This document shows positions 52,980 through 62,903 of a DNA stretch of 64,000 bases, one piece after another. The DNA lies in assembly GCF_000377005.1 (NCBI RefSeq), contig NZ_AQYB01000033.1, positions 248,001 through 312,000 on the forward strand, in the 5' to 3' direction. A model generated the notes under the pieces. The model had not been told where the DNA came from and made no database searches. It saw nothing but the letters and a program-made list of their open reading frames with translations. Position 1 is the stretch's first letter; each line of letters opens with the position of its first letter. This DNA comes from Streptococcus minor DSM 17118. GTDB lineage: Bacteria > Bacillota > Bacilli > Lactobacillales > Streptococcaceae. A program made the position numbers and the translations under genes.

Positions 52980-54703
52980 TCTAGCACCTCCTGGCTCTCT
53001 TGCGATCTTGCAATCTCTTGATAGACAGAACAAGAAACCAGCAATTTTTCATGACTGCCTAAACCCACTTGATGCCCCTGATCCAATACCAAGATTTGCT
53101 GGGCTGTAGCCAAACTTTTACTTCTCTGTGAAATCATAATGACAGTCTTATGAGCTAATCTTTTCCGAATCGCTTCTAAGAGACGACTTTCCGTCAAATA
53201 GTCCAGAGCAGATGTCGCATCATCCAAAATGAGGATAGGTGCAGGTTGCAAGAGCGCTCTAGCAATTGTTAAACGCTGACGTTGACCTCCAGAAAAATTT
53301 TGTCCTCTTGCTTCAACAGGACTACTTAGCCCTTCTTTGGCCTCCAAAAACTCTCTGGCTTGAGCAATATCTAATGCTTGCCACATATCCTGATCAGAAA
53401 CATATTCTAAACCAAGGCTCAGATTCGAACGAATATCGCCTTTAAAAAGTTGAGCAGTTTGAGAAACAATCGCTATTTGCTGGCGCCAATGTTTTAAACT
53501 TTTCGGACTTTGACCAGCTAGAAAAAGAGATAGACGACCTGTAGTCACAGGGTAGAGTCGTAACAAAAGTTGAACTAGGGTGGATTTACCCGATCCTGTT
53601 CCACCAATGATTCCAAAAAAGTCACCACTGTAAATTGAAAAATTTAAACCAGAAAGTGCTCTATCACCCGAATTGGAATAGGCGAAAGATAAATTTTCTG
53701 CTTCCACAATCAAAGAAGGATCATTAGCCTTTTCTGATGGTAAATGTGCCTCAATGTCCTCTGAATCTTCGTCAAAGACTTCTTGAACTCGTTTGGCAGA
53801 GATAAAAGTTTGGTTCATTGTCATGACTACCATAACTAACTTAACTAATTCAACCAAGATTTGGAGTAGATAATTGATTAGAGCGATGAGTTGGCCTTGC
53901 TCCAATGCATTATCGGCAATAGCTAATTTTCCTTGGTAGATTAAGATAATCAAAGTGAGATTGACAACTAAATAAGTCAAAGGAGCTAGTGCAACAGACC
54001 AACATCCAGCCTGTGTTTGCTGAGCCAGATAAACCTGATTTTCTATCTCAAAATGCTTAATTTCTCGTCTGGTTTGGCCAAATGCCCGAATGACACGACT
54101 ACCTGTGACTGCCTCTCTAACGAGCGCAACCAATTTGTCTAAAGTTTTTCTCATTTGCTCAAATAGTTTTGCTGAGATTAGTGAAATCACTGTCACAATG
54201 ATAAGCAAAACACCAATCATAATGAGAAATAAAATAGATAAGCGAGGACTGATATAAAAGGACATCGTGAGAGCACCAAAAACAACAATTGGAGCCCTTA
54301 AAAAGAGACGGAGAAAACTATTGATACCTGTTTGAATTTGTAAACAATCGCTTGAGAGACGTGTCAGAAGACTGGATGTTGATAGCCTATCCTGACTTTC
54401 TTTTGGCAAAGCCAAGACTTTCCGATATAAATCCTGACTCAAATTTCTCGTATAGCCCACTGCTGCTTTGGCTGAATAATATTGAGCGGTGATAGCTACC
54501 AAAACACCTACACAAGCCAAGCAAACTAATAGTAAAATCATAGCAACCAAGTCTCCTTGATTGCCATGCGGAATAATAGAGTCAACGATAAAAGCGATGA
54601 CTAAGGGAACTGTTAACTCGAAAGCAGCCTCGAGAAGCTTAAAGAGCGGCCCTAGGATTGACTCCTTAAGATAGTCCCTAAAATACCGAAAAAGTGCTGT
54701 CAT
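52976..54703 (-). CDS. ABC multidrug exporter half, degenerate-site subunit
   Basis: 575 residues. Six membrane helices followed by an ATPase with Walker A GGTGSGKSTL and signature FSGGQRQRLTIARA. Walker B reads ILILDDATSALD with aspartate for the catalytic glutamate, and the switch histidine is glutamine (MISQRSKSL). Forms a heterodimer with the next gene, overlapped by four bases. It begins three bases behind the pta stop; no promoter is seen in between, so the exporter may be expressed from the pta operon. Confidence 0.9.
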   Translation of the reverse strand: MTALFRYFRDYLKESILGPLFKLLEAAFELTVPLVIAFIVDSIIPHGNQGDLVAMILLLVCLACVGVLVAITAQYYSAKAAVGYTRNLSQDLYRKVLALPKESQDRLSTSSLLTRLSSDCLQIQTGINSFLRLFLRAPIVVFGALTMSFYISPRLSILFLIMIGVLLIIVTVISLISAKLFEQMRKTLDKLVALVREAVTGSRVIRAFGQTRREIKHFEIENQVYLAQQTQAGCWSVALAPLTYLVVNLTLIILIYQGKLAIADNALEQGQLIALINYLLQILVELVKLVMVVMTMNQTFISAKRVQEVFDEDSEDIEAHLPSEKANDPSLIVEAENLSFAYSNSGDRALSGLNFSIYSGDFFGIIGGTGSGKSTLVQLLLRLYPVTTGRLSLFLAGQSPKSLKHWRQQIAIVSQTAQLFKGDIRSNLSLGLEYVSDQDMWQALDIAQAREFLEAKEGLSSPVEARGQNFSGGQRQRLTIARALLQPAPILILDDATSALDYLTESRLLEAIRKRLAHKTVIMISQRSKSLATAQQILVLDQGHQVGLGSHEKLLVSCSVYQEIARSQESQEVLE

Positions 54704-54705
54704 GA

Positions 54706-55692
54706 TTAGAGAGCATCTACCGCTTGTGCAGCCGTGATGATGCCAAGTTTGTATACATCCTCCGAACTACAACCACGAGAAAGATCATTAACAGGCTTAT
54801 TCAAACCTTGGAGCACTGGACCAACAGCCTCGAAGCCACCCAAACGCTCCGTAATCTTGTAGGCAATATTACCTGCTTCAATGGCTGGGAAAATAAAGAC
54901 ATTTGCCTGACCTGCAACTGGGCTGTCTGGAGCTTTCAAACGAGCTGTATTTGGCTCCAAAGCCGCATCCATCTGCAATTCACCATCAATCAAAAGATCT
55001 GGACGAGCTTCTTTGGCTAACCGAGTAGCTTCTACCACTTTATCTACATGAGGACCTGAACCTGAACCTTTAGTAGAATAAGAAATCATAGCAATTTTTG
55101 GTTCTAAGCCAAATGTTTCAGCAGTGGCTGCTGATTGGATAGCAATTTCAGCAAGAGCTTCTGCATCTGGGTCAATATTGATTGCACAGTCACCAAAGAT
55201 ATACTTGTGTTCATCTTTTACCATCAAGAATACTCCAGAAGTACGTTTAACACCTGGTTTGGTCTTGATAATTTGTAGAGCTGGACGCACTGTATCAGCA
55301 GTAGAATGAACTGCTCCAGAAACCATTCCTTCTGCTAAACCAAGTTGAACCAGCATCACGCCAAAGTAGTTGACATCACGCAAGATTTGATCAGCTTGAG
55401 CTTCATCAACTTTCCCTTTACGGATGTTCAAAAATTCTTGCTTCATAGCATCAAAGTTAGCATAATTATTTGGGTCGATAACTGTAATACCAGGGTTTGA
55501 GAAGCCAAAATCAGTCAAAAGAGAGTGAACTTCTGTAGGAACACCTAAAATAATCGGCTCAGCCAAACCTTCAAATTTCAAACGAGCAGCAGCACGAACC
55601 ACACGCTCATCTTTTCCTTCTGGGAAAACAATACGTAGTTTTTTACCTACGATTGTTTGTTTCATTTCACCGAATAAATTCCGAATTTCCAT
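54706..55692 (-). CDS. pta: Phosphate acetyltransferase
   Basis: 328 residues, the short Pta form without N-terminal regulatory domains. Converts acetyl-CoA to acetyl phosphate for ATP generation through acetate kinase. Motifs: LRIVFPEGKDERVVRAAARL at the N-terminus, GMVSGAVHSTADTVRPALQI (about residues 127-146), MISYSTKGSGSGPHVDKVVEAT and VFIFPAIEAGNIAYKITERLG. AAGGAGATTTACA precedes the ATG. It lies 11 bases behind the rluD gene and heads into the ABC exporter pair. Confidence 0.96.
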   Translation of the reverse strand: MEIRNLFGEMKQTIVGKKLRIVFPEGKDERVVRAAARLKFEGLAEPIILGVPTEVHSLLTDFGFSNPGITVIDPNNYANFDAMKQEFLNIRKGKVDEAQADQILRDVNYFGVMLVQLGLAEGMVSGAVHSTADTVRPALQIIKTKPGVKRTSGVFLMVKDEHKYIFGDCAINIDPDAEALAEIAIQSAATAETFGLEPKIAMISYSTKGSGSGPHVDKVVEATRLAKEARPDLLIDGELQMDAALEPNTARLKAPDSPVAGQANVFIFPAIEAGNIAYKITERLGGFEAVGPVLQGLNKPVNDLSRGCSSEDVYKLGIITAAQAVDAL

Positions 55693-55703
55693 TGTAAATC
55701 TCC

Positions 55704-56594
55704 TTAATTATTTAATTTTTTTATTACAGCCTGAAAATCGGCTGGCAATGGACTAGTTAAGTTGAGTTGTTCCTCCATAAAAGGATGAACAAAAGACAAG
55801 TTTTGGCAGTGAAGGGCTTGACGCTCAATGCCAAAATCCAAACTTCCCCCATACAAATCATCCCCTAAAAGAGGAAAGCCAAGATGAGAAAAATGAACAC
55901 GAATCTGATGGGTACGACCTGTATGTAGTTGAATATCCACCAGATGGACATCTCCCCATGATTGGACCACCTTATAAGAAGTATGAGCATACTTGCCTGA
56001 GGGAGTGACGATTCGTGTGATGATACTATCCTTCGGCCTACCAATCGGCGCTATAATATCACCTGACGGTCCTAGGTCTCCCCGACCACGAACCAAGGCA
56101 TAGTAACGTTTTCGTATCGTTTTAGCCTGCAATTGTTTATCTAGACGGGCATGGGCATAACCATGTTTTGCAAAGAGCATGAGACCAGATGTATCGCGGT
56201 CCAAGCGTGTAACAATATGAACCTGTTTGTTCTCATACTGATTTTTTAGATAATAACCCTTGACAAAATTAGCAATGGTTGACGAATGAAGAGCGCTAGG
56301 AATAGAAGCATAGCCAACTGGCTTATTGATAGCTAGAAAATGCTCATCTTCAAAAATAAGATCCAGCGGATAGTCAATCGGAGCTAGTTTTCCTGTCGTA
56401 TCTTCTTCGCTAGGAATATCCACCGCAACCCTATCCCCGATATCCAAGAGATAGGTCGCATTTTGTTGCACTCCATTGACTAGGATATCACCACCTCTAA
56501 ATTTGATCTTGGCAAGTAAGCTTTTAGAGATTTCATGTTTCTTGAGAAAGGTTTTCACCTTGACATGCTGGTCCGCAACAAATTCAAAGCGCAT
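55704..56594 (-). CDS. rluD: RluA/RluD family pseudouridine synthase
   Basis: 296 residues from [19 protein letters not shown], whose ATG overlaps the nadK stop (TAATG). N-terminal S4-like RNA-binding region (SKSLLAKIKFRGGDILVNGV), then the catalytic domain with HIVTRLDRDTSGLMLFAKH (catalytic aspartate in RLDRDTSG) and HTGRTHQIRVHFSHLG. Modifies uridines in 23S rRNA or a related RNA; the exact site in streptococci is not certain, so the symbol is tentative. Confidence 0.9.
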   Translation of the reverse strand: MRFEFVADQHVKVKTFLKKHEISKSLLAKIKFRGGDILVNGVQQNATYLLDIGDRVAVDIPSEEDTTGKLAPIDYPLDLIFEDEHFLAINKPVGYASIPSALHSSTIANFVKGYYLKNQYENKQVHIVTRLDRDTSGLMLFAKHGYAHARLDKQLQAKTIRKRYYALVRGRGDLGPSGDIIAPIGRPKDSIITRIVTPSGKYAHTSYKVVQSWGDVHLVDIQLHTGRTHQIRVHFSHLGFPLLGDDLYGGSLDFGIERQALHCQNLSFVHPFMEEQLNLTSPLPADFQAVIKKLNN

Positions 56595-57412
56595 TACTCC
56601 ACCTCTCCAATAAAAGCATCTTTGACTCGATTCCAAAAGCTCGTATGGCTAGGGGTGGCAACAAAATGAATCTTGCTATTGTCAAGCTGGTATTCAATTC
56701 GATCAATATTGTCATAGACAAATGTGCGATTGTCCACGGATAAGGAATACCGGTCGTCATGCTTAGGCTCGATGACAATCTTATCCTTCTTTGGAACGAC
56801 AATGGAAGATCCCAGTGTGCGATAAACTCGATTGTTAAGACTAGCCACTTCCGCAATTTGAAGAGCTTCAATTGTTGGATGCAAAACGGCTCCTCCTAGA
56901 GACTTGTTGTAAGCAGTCGACCCCGTTGGTGTAGAGACTGAAATGCCATCTCCTCGAAACCGTTCAAAGTGAACATTATTGATAAAAACATCTGCAACCA
57001 TCGTTTTTGAGAGCCTTTTAACAGTAGCCTCATTGAGGGCACGCGCCGTGACTTGACGACCATCCATCATCTTGACCTTGACGTTTAGAATAGGATAAGA
57101 AACCTTGGCCCCTGTATCTAGTTTCAAATTGGCAATTAGTTTATCCACCTCAAAATCACGATAATCAGTGTAAAAACCCAAGTGCCCAGTATGTATCCCT
57201 ACAAAACGGACACGGTCAATGATCGATTCGTATTTATGGAAGGCAGACAGCAACATCCCGTCTCCTCCAATAGAAATTACGATATCTGGATTTTTAGGAG
57301 TTAGGATAAAATTAGCTTCCTTTAGCTTGCTCCATAATTCTTTTGACACAGCCTCACTCTTAGGATTGCGACTGCTTAATAGTGCAATTTTTTTTCTATC
57401 TGTATTCTTCAT
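56594..57412 (-). CDS. nadK: NAD kinase
   Basis: 272 residues from [15 protein letters not shown] (an ATG three codons earlier is possible). Phosphorylates NAD to NADP. The GGDGMLL motif (about residues 49-55) and NEATVKR...[31 protein letters not shown] are typical. It starts within the last codons of relQ (17-base overlap) and ends in a one-base overlap with rluD: tight coupling in relQ-nadK-rluD-pta. Confidence 0.96.
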   Translation of the reverse strand: MKNTDRKKIALLSSRNPKSEAVSKELWSKLKEANFILTPKNPDIVISIGGDGMLLSAFHKYESIIDRVRFVGIHTGHLGFYTDYRDFEVDKLIANLKLDTGAKVSYPILNVKVKMMDGRQVTARALNEATVKRLSKTMVADVFINNVHFERFRGDGISVSTPTGSTAYNKSLGGAVLHPTIEALQIAEVASLNNRVYRTLGSSIVVPKKDKIVIEPKHDDRYSLSVDNRTFVYDNIDRIEYQLDNSKIHFVATPSHTSFWNRVKDAFIGEVE

Positions 57413-58061
57413 CTGTATCATCGCTATTTCCAACACCATCATTCAGCTTACGATAGGCAGGGTCAAACATGGCCTGAGCCTCCTGAATGTCGTCGCGGAT
57501 TTTGCGCATCTCCTCATCTAGCTGGTAAGCGATTTTAGCTGTGATTTCCAAACGTTTCTTGATTTCTTCTGGAAAATTTCCCCTGTACTTGTAGTTAAGG
57601 GAATGCTCAATTGTCGCCCAAAAGTTCATTGACAAGGTCCGAATCTGAATCTCTGCTAGAACAGTCTGGTTCCCATTGATAGTATCAACAGGATATTCGA
57701 CGATAACATGGTAAGAGCGGTATCCCGAAGCCTTCATATTTTTAATGTAATCACGCTCCTGCACTACTCGCATATCTTTTCGCTTGCGAATAATTTCGAG
57801 TACTTCTTCTACGTCATCCACAAACTGGACCATAATGCGAATGCCCGCAATATCCTGCATATCCTGACTCAAATTTTCCAACTTGATATGGCGCAGAATC
57901 ATTTTTTCACGAATGGACTCAATGGGCTTGACCCGACCAGTTACAAATTCTATAGGCGAATGACGATTAGCTTTTCGGTATTGCTTGCGCACACCACGAA
58001 ACTTAATTTTCAATTCACCGACTGTTTGAATATAGGGGTCTAGGAATTCTTCCCAATTCAT
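57396..58061 (-). CDS. relQ: Small alarmone synthetase RelQ
   Basis: 221 residues, only the synthetase domain and a C-terminal helix, without a hydrolase domain. Motifs: [16 protein letters not shown], the catalytic [34 protein letters not shown] and [23 protein letters not shown]. Makes (p)ppGpp under stress, probably as a homotetramer. First gene of a four-gene operon; divergent from the CYTH gene across 133 bases. Confidence 0.95.
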   Translation of the reverse strand: MNWEEFLDPYIQTVGELKIKFRGVRKQYRKANRHSPIEFVTGRVKPIESIREKMILRHIKLENLSQDMQDIAGIRIMVQFVDDVEEVLEIIRKRKDMRVVQERDYIKNMKASGYRSYHVIVEYPVDTINGNQTVLAEIQIRTLSMNFWATIEHSLNYKYRGNFPEEIKKRLEITAKIAYQLDEEMRKIRDDIQEAQAMFDPAYRKLNDGVGNSDDTDEEYR

Positions 58062-58194
58062 TTCATATCCCCTTTCATTTTAACATTTTTTACTTCCATA
58101 GAAAATTCAGCTTGTTCCTTGTCAAAATCTGATTTTTTTTATAGAATAGCACAAAGATTATTATACCACATGAAAGGCTTTTACTCTAGTAAAA

Positions 58195-58767
58195 ATGAAC
58201 CAATTGGAAATCGAATACAAAACTCTCCTCAACAAGGCTGAGTATATCCGACTACTGGAAATTTTTTCAGACACAGAGCCGGTTATCCAGACCAATTATT
58301 ACATTGACACACCTCATTTAGATATGAAAAAGCATCGTTTTTCTCTCCGCATCCGCCTACTTCCAGATGCTGGCGAGTTGACCCTCAAATGTCCTCAAGA
58401 TGTGGGAAATATGGAGTACAATCAGTTTTTGTCTCTGGAAGAAACAAAGGATTTACTTGAAACATTTCAGCTTCCAAAAGGGCATATCCATGATTTGGTT
58501 ACAGCAACCCAAATTCCTATTTCACAATTGCAAATTTGGGGCCAACTGACTACTAAGCGCTATGAAAAAGAAGTCTCCTTTGGTCTCATGGCACTGGATG
58601 AAAATTCCTATAACGGTAAGAGGGATTATGAATTAGAGGTTGAAGTAAAAGATGCTGAAGAAGGTAAGATTTCCTTTGATTTTTTCCTCAAAAAACATTC
58701 TGTTAAGTTCAAATATGCTAGCAGCAAGGTAGCTCGTGCTGCTGCGTCTCTTAAATCAGCCAAATAA
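58195..58767 (+). CDS. CYTH domain protein (putative triphosphatase)
   Basis: 190 residues. Begins MNQLEIEYKTLLNKAEY with the conserved ExExK of the CYTH fold, then IQTNYYIDTP, FSLRIRL and a further strand set TLKCPQ..., YELEVEVKD. CYTH enzymes hydrolyse inorganic triphosphate or thiamine triphosphate; substrate here is unknown. It stands beside relQ and prs in streptococci, so a link with nucleotide metabolism is plausible. No strong ribosome site is visible before the ATG; a TTATACC box lies about 35 bases upstream. Confidence 0.88.
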   Translation: MNQLEIEYKTLLNKAEYIRLLEIFSDTEPVIQTNYYIDTPHLDMKKHRFSLRIRLLPDAGELTLKCPQDVGNMEYNQFLSLEETKDLLETFQLPKGHIHDLVTATQIPISQLQIWGQLTTKRYEKEVSFGLMALDENSYNGKRDYELEVEVKDAEEGKISFDFFLKKHSVKFKYASSKVARAAASLKSAK

Positions 58768-58845
58768 GTGCTGATTTTTTTGCTTTCACTTACTGAAAAT
58801 TTGTCTTTTTTTTGGTAAAATAGTTCTAGTCAATAAATTACAAAC

Positions 58846-58876
58846 AAGCTTTCTGGCCCAAGGCCTCTTGAAGCTT
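58846..58876 (+). other. Leader hairpin upstream of prs
   Basis: AAGCTTTCTGGCC-CAA-GGCCTCTTGAAGCTT folds into a near-perfect stem in the 5' leader, between an extended -10 (TGGTAAAAT, 58814-58822) and AAAGGAGTCAATTAGCC. No U-run follows. Confidence 0.6.
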
Positions 58877-58907
58877 ATCCTCTACACACAAAAGGAGTCA
58901 ATTAGCC

Positions 58908-59885
58908 ATGGTTCAACCATATGCTGACAAACAAATTAAACTGTTCTCTTTGACAGGGAATCAAGCCATTGCCGAAAAAATTTCCAAAGCAGCTGGTATT
59001 CCCCTAGGTAAAGTATCTTCCCGGCAATTCTCTGACGGAGAAATTCAAATCAACATCGAAGAGAGTGTCCGTGGTGTGGATGTCTATGTGATTCAATCAA
59101 CTAGCTATCCAGTAAATGACCACCTATGGGAACTCTTAATCATGGTGGATGCCTGTATCCGAGCTAGTGCCAATTCTGTGACCGTTGTCATGCCTTACTT
59201 TGGCTATGCTAGACAGGACCGAACAGCCGCCCCCCGTGAACCAATCACTGCTAAACTAGTTGCCAATATGCTCGTTAAGGCTGGGGTAACACGTGTTGTT
59301 ACCTTAGATTTACATGCCGTTCAGGTTCAAGGCTTCTTTGATATTCCAGTTGATAATCTCTTCACCGTCCCTCTATTTGCAGATTACTATGCAAGAAAGG
59401 GACTAGTTGGCGACGATGTTGTGATTGTCAGTCCTAAAAATTCTGGTATCAAACGTGCGCGTGGCCTTGCAGAGTCACTCAATGCCCCAATCGCTATCAT
59501 TGACTATGCTCAAGATGATTCAGAACGCGAAGAGGGCTATATCATCGGTAATGTTGCAGGTAAAAAAGCTATTCTGATTGATGATATTATTAATACAGGA
59601 AAAACCTTCTCTGAGGCCTCTAAGATTGTACAAAATAATGGTGCAACCGATATTTATGCCGTAGCCAGTCATGGACTCTTTGCAGGAAAAGCTACTCAGC
59701 TTTTAGATGCTGCTCCTATTCAGGAAATTCTTGTGACAGATTCCGTTGATAGCAAGGAACAATTACCAAAAAATATTCAGTTCTTATCTGCCAGTGAACT
59801 CATTGCCGATGCGATTATCCGTATCCATGAACGCCGCCCAGTTAGCCCACTCTTTAATGCTACTATCCATCTAGATAAAAAATAG
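58908..59885 (+). CDS. prs: Ribose-phosphate pyrophosphokinase
   Basis: 325 residues. Makes PRPP from ribose 5-phosphate and ATP. Signatures: [16 protein letters not shown]..., [46 protein letters not shown], the metal/PRPP loop [17 protein letters not shown]. This seems to be the second Prs type of streptococci, which carry two; the other is not in the window. The downstream cysteine desulfurase starts 12 bases after the stop. Confidence 0.95.
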   Translation: MVQPYADKQIKLFSLTGNQAIAEKISKAAGIPLGKVSSRQFSDGEIQINIEESVRGVDVYVIQSTSYPVNDHLWELLIMVDACIRASANSVTVVMPYFGYARQDRTAAPREPITAKLVANMLVKAGVTRVVTLDLHAVQVQGFFDIPVDNLFTVPLFADYYARKGLVGDDVVIVSPKNSGIKRARGLAESLNAPIAIIDYAQDDSEREEGYIIGNVAGKKAILIDDIINTGKTFSEASKIVQNNGATDIYAVASHGLFAGKATQLLDAAPIQEILVTDSVDSKEQLPKNIQFLSASELIADAIIRIHERRPVSPLFNATIHLDKK

Positions 59886-59897
59886 GGAGGTCTTATC

Positions 59898-61040
59898 TTG
59901 ATTTATCTCGATAATGCGGCAACCACTTCCCTTTCGACCAAGGCTTTAGAAACCTTGGTTTCTGTATCACAAGAAGTTTATGGGAATCCATCCAGCATTC
60001 ATACTTTTGGTCGTAAGGCCAACCAGATTCTTCGACAAGCACGTCAAGATATTGCACATTCCCTAAGAGTCAAATCAGACCAAATCATCTTCACCTCTGG
60101 CGGTTCTGAGGCTGATAACTTGGCTATCAAAGGTTATGCTTTGGCCCATCAGAACAAGGGCAAACATTTGATTACAACCGCTATAGAACATCATGCCGTT
60201 CTGCATACTATGGAGTACTTGGAAGAACGCTTTGGATTTGAAGTGACCTATCTCCAACCGGTCAATCAGCAAATCACAGCTCAACAAGTTAAGGAAGCTC
60301 TACAACCAGATACGATTCTTGTTAGCATCATGTATGCCAATAATGAAACAGGTCAACTTTTACCAATTCAGGAAATTGGAGAATTGTTACAATCACATCA
60401 GGTAGCCTTCCATGTAGATGCTGTTCAAGCTGTCGGAAAAGTTCCCCTCTTTCCAGAGGAGCTTGGTATTGACTTTCTTGCTGCTTCAGCTCATAAGTTC
60501 CATGGCCCAAAAGGGGTTGGTTTTCTCTATAGCAAACATGCAAAGTTGGATTCTCTTATCAATGGAGGAAAACAGGAGAATCAGCACCGTGCCGGAACTG
60601 AAAACTTGCCAGCTATTGCTGCCATGGCAAGAGCCTTAACAGACCAGATCAAACAATATCAAAGAAATCTAGACTACATCAGGCAACTGAGAGAACAATT
60701 TTTAACAGAAATTGCCACGATTGACCATTATATCAACCAAAGTGAACACACTCTGCCTCACATCCTTAACATTGGCTTCCCAGGTTACTTAAACGAACAA
60801 CTCCTCATGCGATTGGACCTTGCTGGAATAGCTGTCTCTAGCGGTTCAGCCTGTACAGCTGGTGTTATCCAGAACAGTCATGTCCTAGAAGCCCTATATG
60901 GAACAGATTCTCAGCGACTAAAAGAATCTATCCGTATCAGTTTTTCAGAAGAAAATACTGCTGAAGAAATTCATACACTTAGTCAAACTATAAAAGAAAT
61001 TATTGGAGGTGCCCCAACATGGCATTCGAACCACAAGTAG
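59898..61040 (+). CDS. Cysteine desulfurase (NifS/IscS-like)
   Basis: 380 residues with a TTG start at 59898 after AGGGAGGTCTTATC. Pyridoxal phosphate enzyme that strips sulfur from cysteine. N-terminus MIYLDNAATTSLS, TSGGSEADNLAIKG, AHKFHGPKGVGFLY with the PLP lysine, and the catalytic cysteine loop SSGSACTAGVIQNSH (about residue 318). Its end overlaps the DUF1831 gene by 22 bases. Sulfur is likely used for tRNA thiolation rather than the main SUF pathway. Confidence 0.93.
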   Translation: MIYLDNAATTSLSTKALETLVSVSQEVYGNPSSIHTFGRKANQILRQARQDIAHSLRVKSDQIIFTSGGSEADNLAIKGYALAHQNKGKHLITTAIEHHAVLHTMEYLEERFGFEVTYLQPVNQQITAQQVKEALQPDTILVSIMYANNETGQLLPIQEIGELLQSHQVAFHVDAVQAVGKVPLFPEELGIDFLAASAHKFHGPKGVGFLYSKHAKLDSLINGGKQENQHRAGTENLPAIAAMARALTDQIKQYQRNLDYIRQLREQFLTEIATIDHYINQSEHTLPHILNIGFPGYLNEQLLMRLDLAGIAVSSGSACTAGVIQNSHVLEALYGTDSQRLKESIRISFSEENTAEEIHTLSQTIKEIIGGAPTWHSNHK

Positions 61041-61366
61041 CTCTAAAAGATTGTCGCTACTCTTACAAAATCACGCCTACTGTCAAAAAATTTACACTCC
61101 GTGATAATACATTTGAAGTTACCAAAGCTGGTAATTATCAACTTAGCCGTATCCTTGAAGAAGTTCCCAATTCAAATAAAGGCTTCTTATTGAAAATCAT
61201 CATCAATAGTGAGCTTAATGGCTTTAAAATTAACATCACTGACCAGTCAGGGCTTCGTCTTGTGAATATTTTTAAACCAGATGGCAATAAGGTGATTCAA
61301 GAGAAATTTTATTTCCTAATGGACAGTCTAGTAGATCGCGGAATTTTCACAAAAGAAGAAAAATAA
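61019..61366 (+). CDS. DUF1831 family protein
   Basis: 115 residues, no membrane segment. Begins MAFEPQVALKDCRYSYKITP and ends VDRGIFTKEEK. DUF1831 proteins are small and of unknown function and very often follow a cysteine desulfurase, as here, with a 22-base gene overlap. A role in sulfur transfer is inference from context only. Confidence 0.85.
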   Translation: MAFEPQVALKDCRYSYKITPTVKKFTLRDNTFEVTKAGNYQLSRILEEVPNSNKGFLLKIIINSELNGFKINITDQSGLRLVNIFKPDGNKVIQEKFYFLMDSLVDRGIFTKEEK

Positions 61367-61401
61367 TGAGAAAATTCAAAGCTCTCTAGATTATTGATTT
61401 A

Positions 61402-61440
61402 AAGAGAAAAAACAAGGGAATCCCCTTGTTTTTTCTCTTT
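61402..61440 (+). terminator. Terminator of the prs-desulfurase-DUF1831 operon
   Basis: AAAAAACAAGGG-GAAT-CCCCTTGTTTTTTC: stem and U-run 40 bases after the DUF1831 stop; nearly palindromic and possibly bidirectional. Confidence 0.85.
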
Positions 61441-61525
61441 CCGAGAGCAATTTATTGATTTTTTCACAAACATACTTTACAATATAAAAGGATAAAATTT
61501 ACCCTATAGAAACGGAGAAAAGATT

Positions 61526-62164
61526 GTGAAAAGCAATAAAAATGCAGCTATCCCACGCGCAACTGCCAAACGGCTTTCGCTCTATTACCGAATTTTTAAG
61601 CGATTTCACCGTGAAAATATTGAAAAAGCGAGCTCTAAGGAGATTGCAGAGGCCATCGGTATTGATTCTGCGACTGTCCGCAGAGATTTTTCTTACTTTG
61701 GTGAACTAGGCCGCCGTGGCTTTGGTTACGATGTTAAAAAACTCATGAACTTCTTCGCAGAAATTCTTAATGACAACTCCATTACCAATGTCATGTTGGT
61801 CGGAGTCGGTAATATGGGTCGCGCCCTCCTTCACTACCGGTTCCACGAGCGCAATAAAATGAAGATTGTCATGGCATTTGAAAAAGATGATAACCCAGCT
61901 GTCGGAACCATAGACCAAAACGTTCCCATTTACAGTATCTCGCAAATTGAAGACAAAATTAAAGAAGCAAATGCAAAAACTGCTATTTTAACTGTACCAA
62001 GTAGTGCTGCACAAAGTGTTGCTGATTCCTTAGTTGAAGCTGGCGTCAAGGGGATTCTTAGCTTCTCCCCCGTCAACCTCAGTGTGCCCAAAGATGTCGT
62101 TGTCCAATATGTTGATTTGACTAGTGAGCTACAGACTCTACTATACTTTATGCGAAAGGGTTAA
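61526..62164 (+). CDS. rex: Redox-sensing transcriptional repressor Rex
   Basis: 212 residues with a GTG start after CGGAGAAAAGATT. N-terminal winged helix ([20 protein letters not shown]...[35 protein letters not shown]) and NADH-binding Rossmann domain with [13 protein letters not shown]. It represses fermentation and respiration genes when NADH is low. It converges on radC with a four-base overlap of stop codons. A possible half operator (TTCACAA) lies upstream at about 61463. Confidence 0.95.
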   Translation: MKSNKNAAIPRATAKRLSLYYRIFKRFHRENIEKASSKEIAEAIGIDSATVRRDFSYFGELGRRGFGYDVKKLMNFFAEILNDNSITNVMLVGVGNMGRALLHYRFHERNKMKIVMAFEKDDNPAVGTIDQNVPIYSISQIEDKIKEANAKTAILTVPSSAAQSVADSLVEAGVKGILSFSPVNLSVPKDVVVQYVDLTSELQTLLYFMRKG

Positions 62165-62841
62165 AATAGCTCACTCTCTTCTCTAAAACTATAATACGAA
62201 GAGTGACCGACAATCAAGTGATCTAATAAAACGAGTCCTAGAGTTTCACAGGACTCTTTTAATTTTTCTGTGAATAGGATATCATGACGACTGGGATCGA
62301 TAGAGCCCGATGGATGATTGTGAACAATAATAACTGATGTAGCCATACATTTGACAGCATAATGTAAAATCTCCCTCGGTTCTGCAATGCTGCGATTGAC
62401 GGAACCTATAAAAATAGTTTTTTGTGAGATGATACGATTTTGTGTATCTAGATAAAGGGCCACTAGATGTTCCTGCTTCTCCTGCCCAATATCCGCAATC
62501 ATCTTGCGTCCCAAGCGCTCACTCCCTAAGACTCGTTCTTCTAAGAGAAGCTCCGATTGATGCACTCTCTTACCAAGTTCAACCATCGCCTTAATTTCTA
62601 TAGCTTTAACTCGCCCAATTCCAGTCAATTGTTGCAGTTCTTCGATAGAAAGTTCCCTTAGGGAAGCCAGACTATCCAATTTTTGCAACAAATGTTGGGA
62701 TAAAACAGAGACAGGCTCATTCTTTGTTCCCGTTCGAATGAGTATGGCCAAGAGTTCCTGATTACTGAGCTTTTCAGCTCCAACTGCCATCAAACGCTCC
62801 CTTGGCAATAGCGCTTCTTCCTTAAATTGAATACTATACAT
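62161..62841 (-). CDS. radC: RadC family JAMM domain protein
   Basis: 226 residues from [21 protein letters not shown] (AGGTAGGAGGGTTATT before it; the frame from 62886 is extended through a terminator). N-terminal helix-hairpin-helix ([24 protein letters not shown]), then the MPN/JAMM metal motif [14 protein letters not shown] (about residues 171-184). Despite the name, a DNA repair role is not established in streptococci. Confidence 0.92.
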   Translation of the reverse strand: MYSIQFKEEALLPRERLMAVGAEKLSNQELLAILIRTGTKNEPVSVLSQHLLQKLDSLASLRELSIEELQQLTGIGRVKAIEIKAMVELGKRVHQSELLLEERVLGSERLGRKMIADIGQEKQEHLVALYLDTQNRIISQKTIFIGSVNRSIAEPREILHYAVKCMATSVIIVHNHPSGSIDPSRHDILFTEKLKESCETLGLVLLDHLIVGHSSYYSFREESELF

Positions 62842-62865
62842 AATAACCCTCCTACCTAATCTATT

Positions 62866-62898
62866 CGAAAAAAACGAGATACACAAATGTATCTCGCT
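62866..62898 (-). terminator. Terminator of srtA
   Basis: Minus strand GCGAGATACA-TTTG-TGTATCTCGTTTTTTT: stem and U-run downstream of srtA and before radC. Confidence 0.9.
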
Positions 62899-62903
62899 TC
62901 TTT

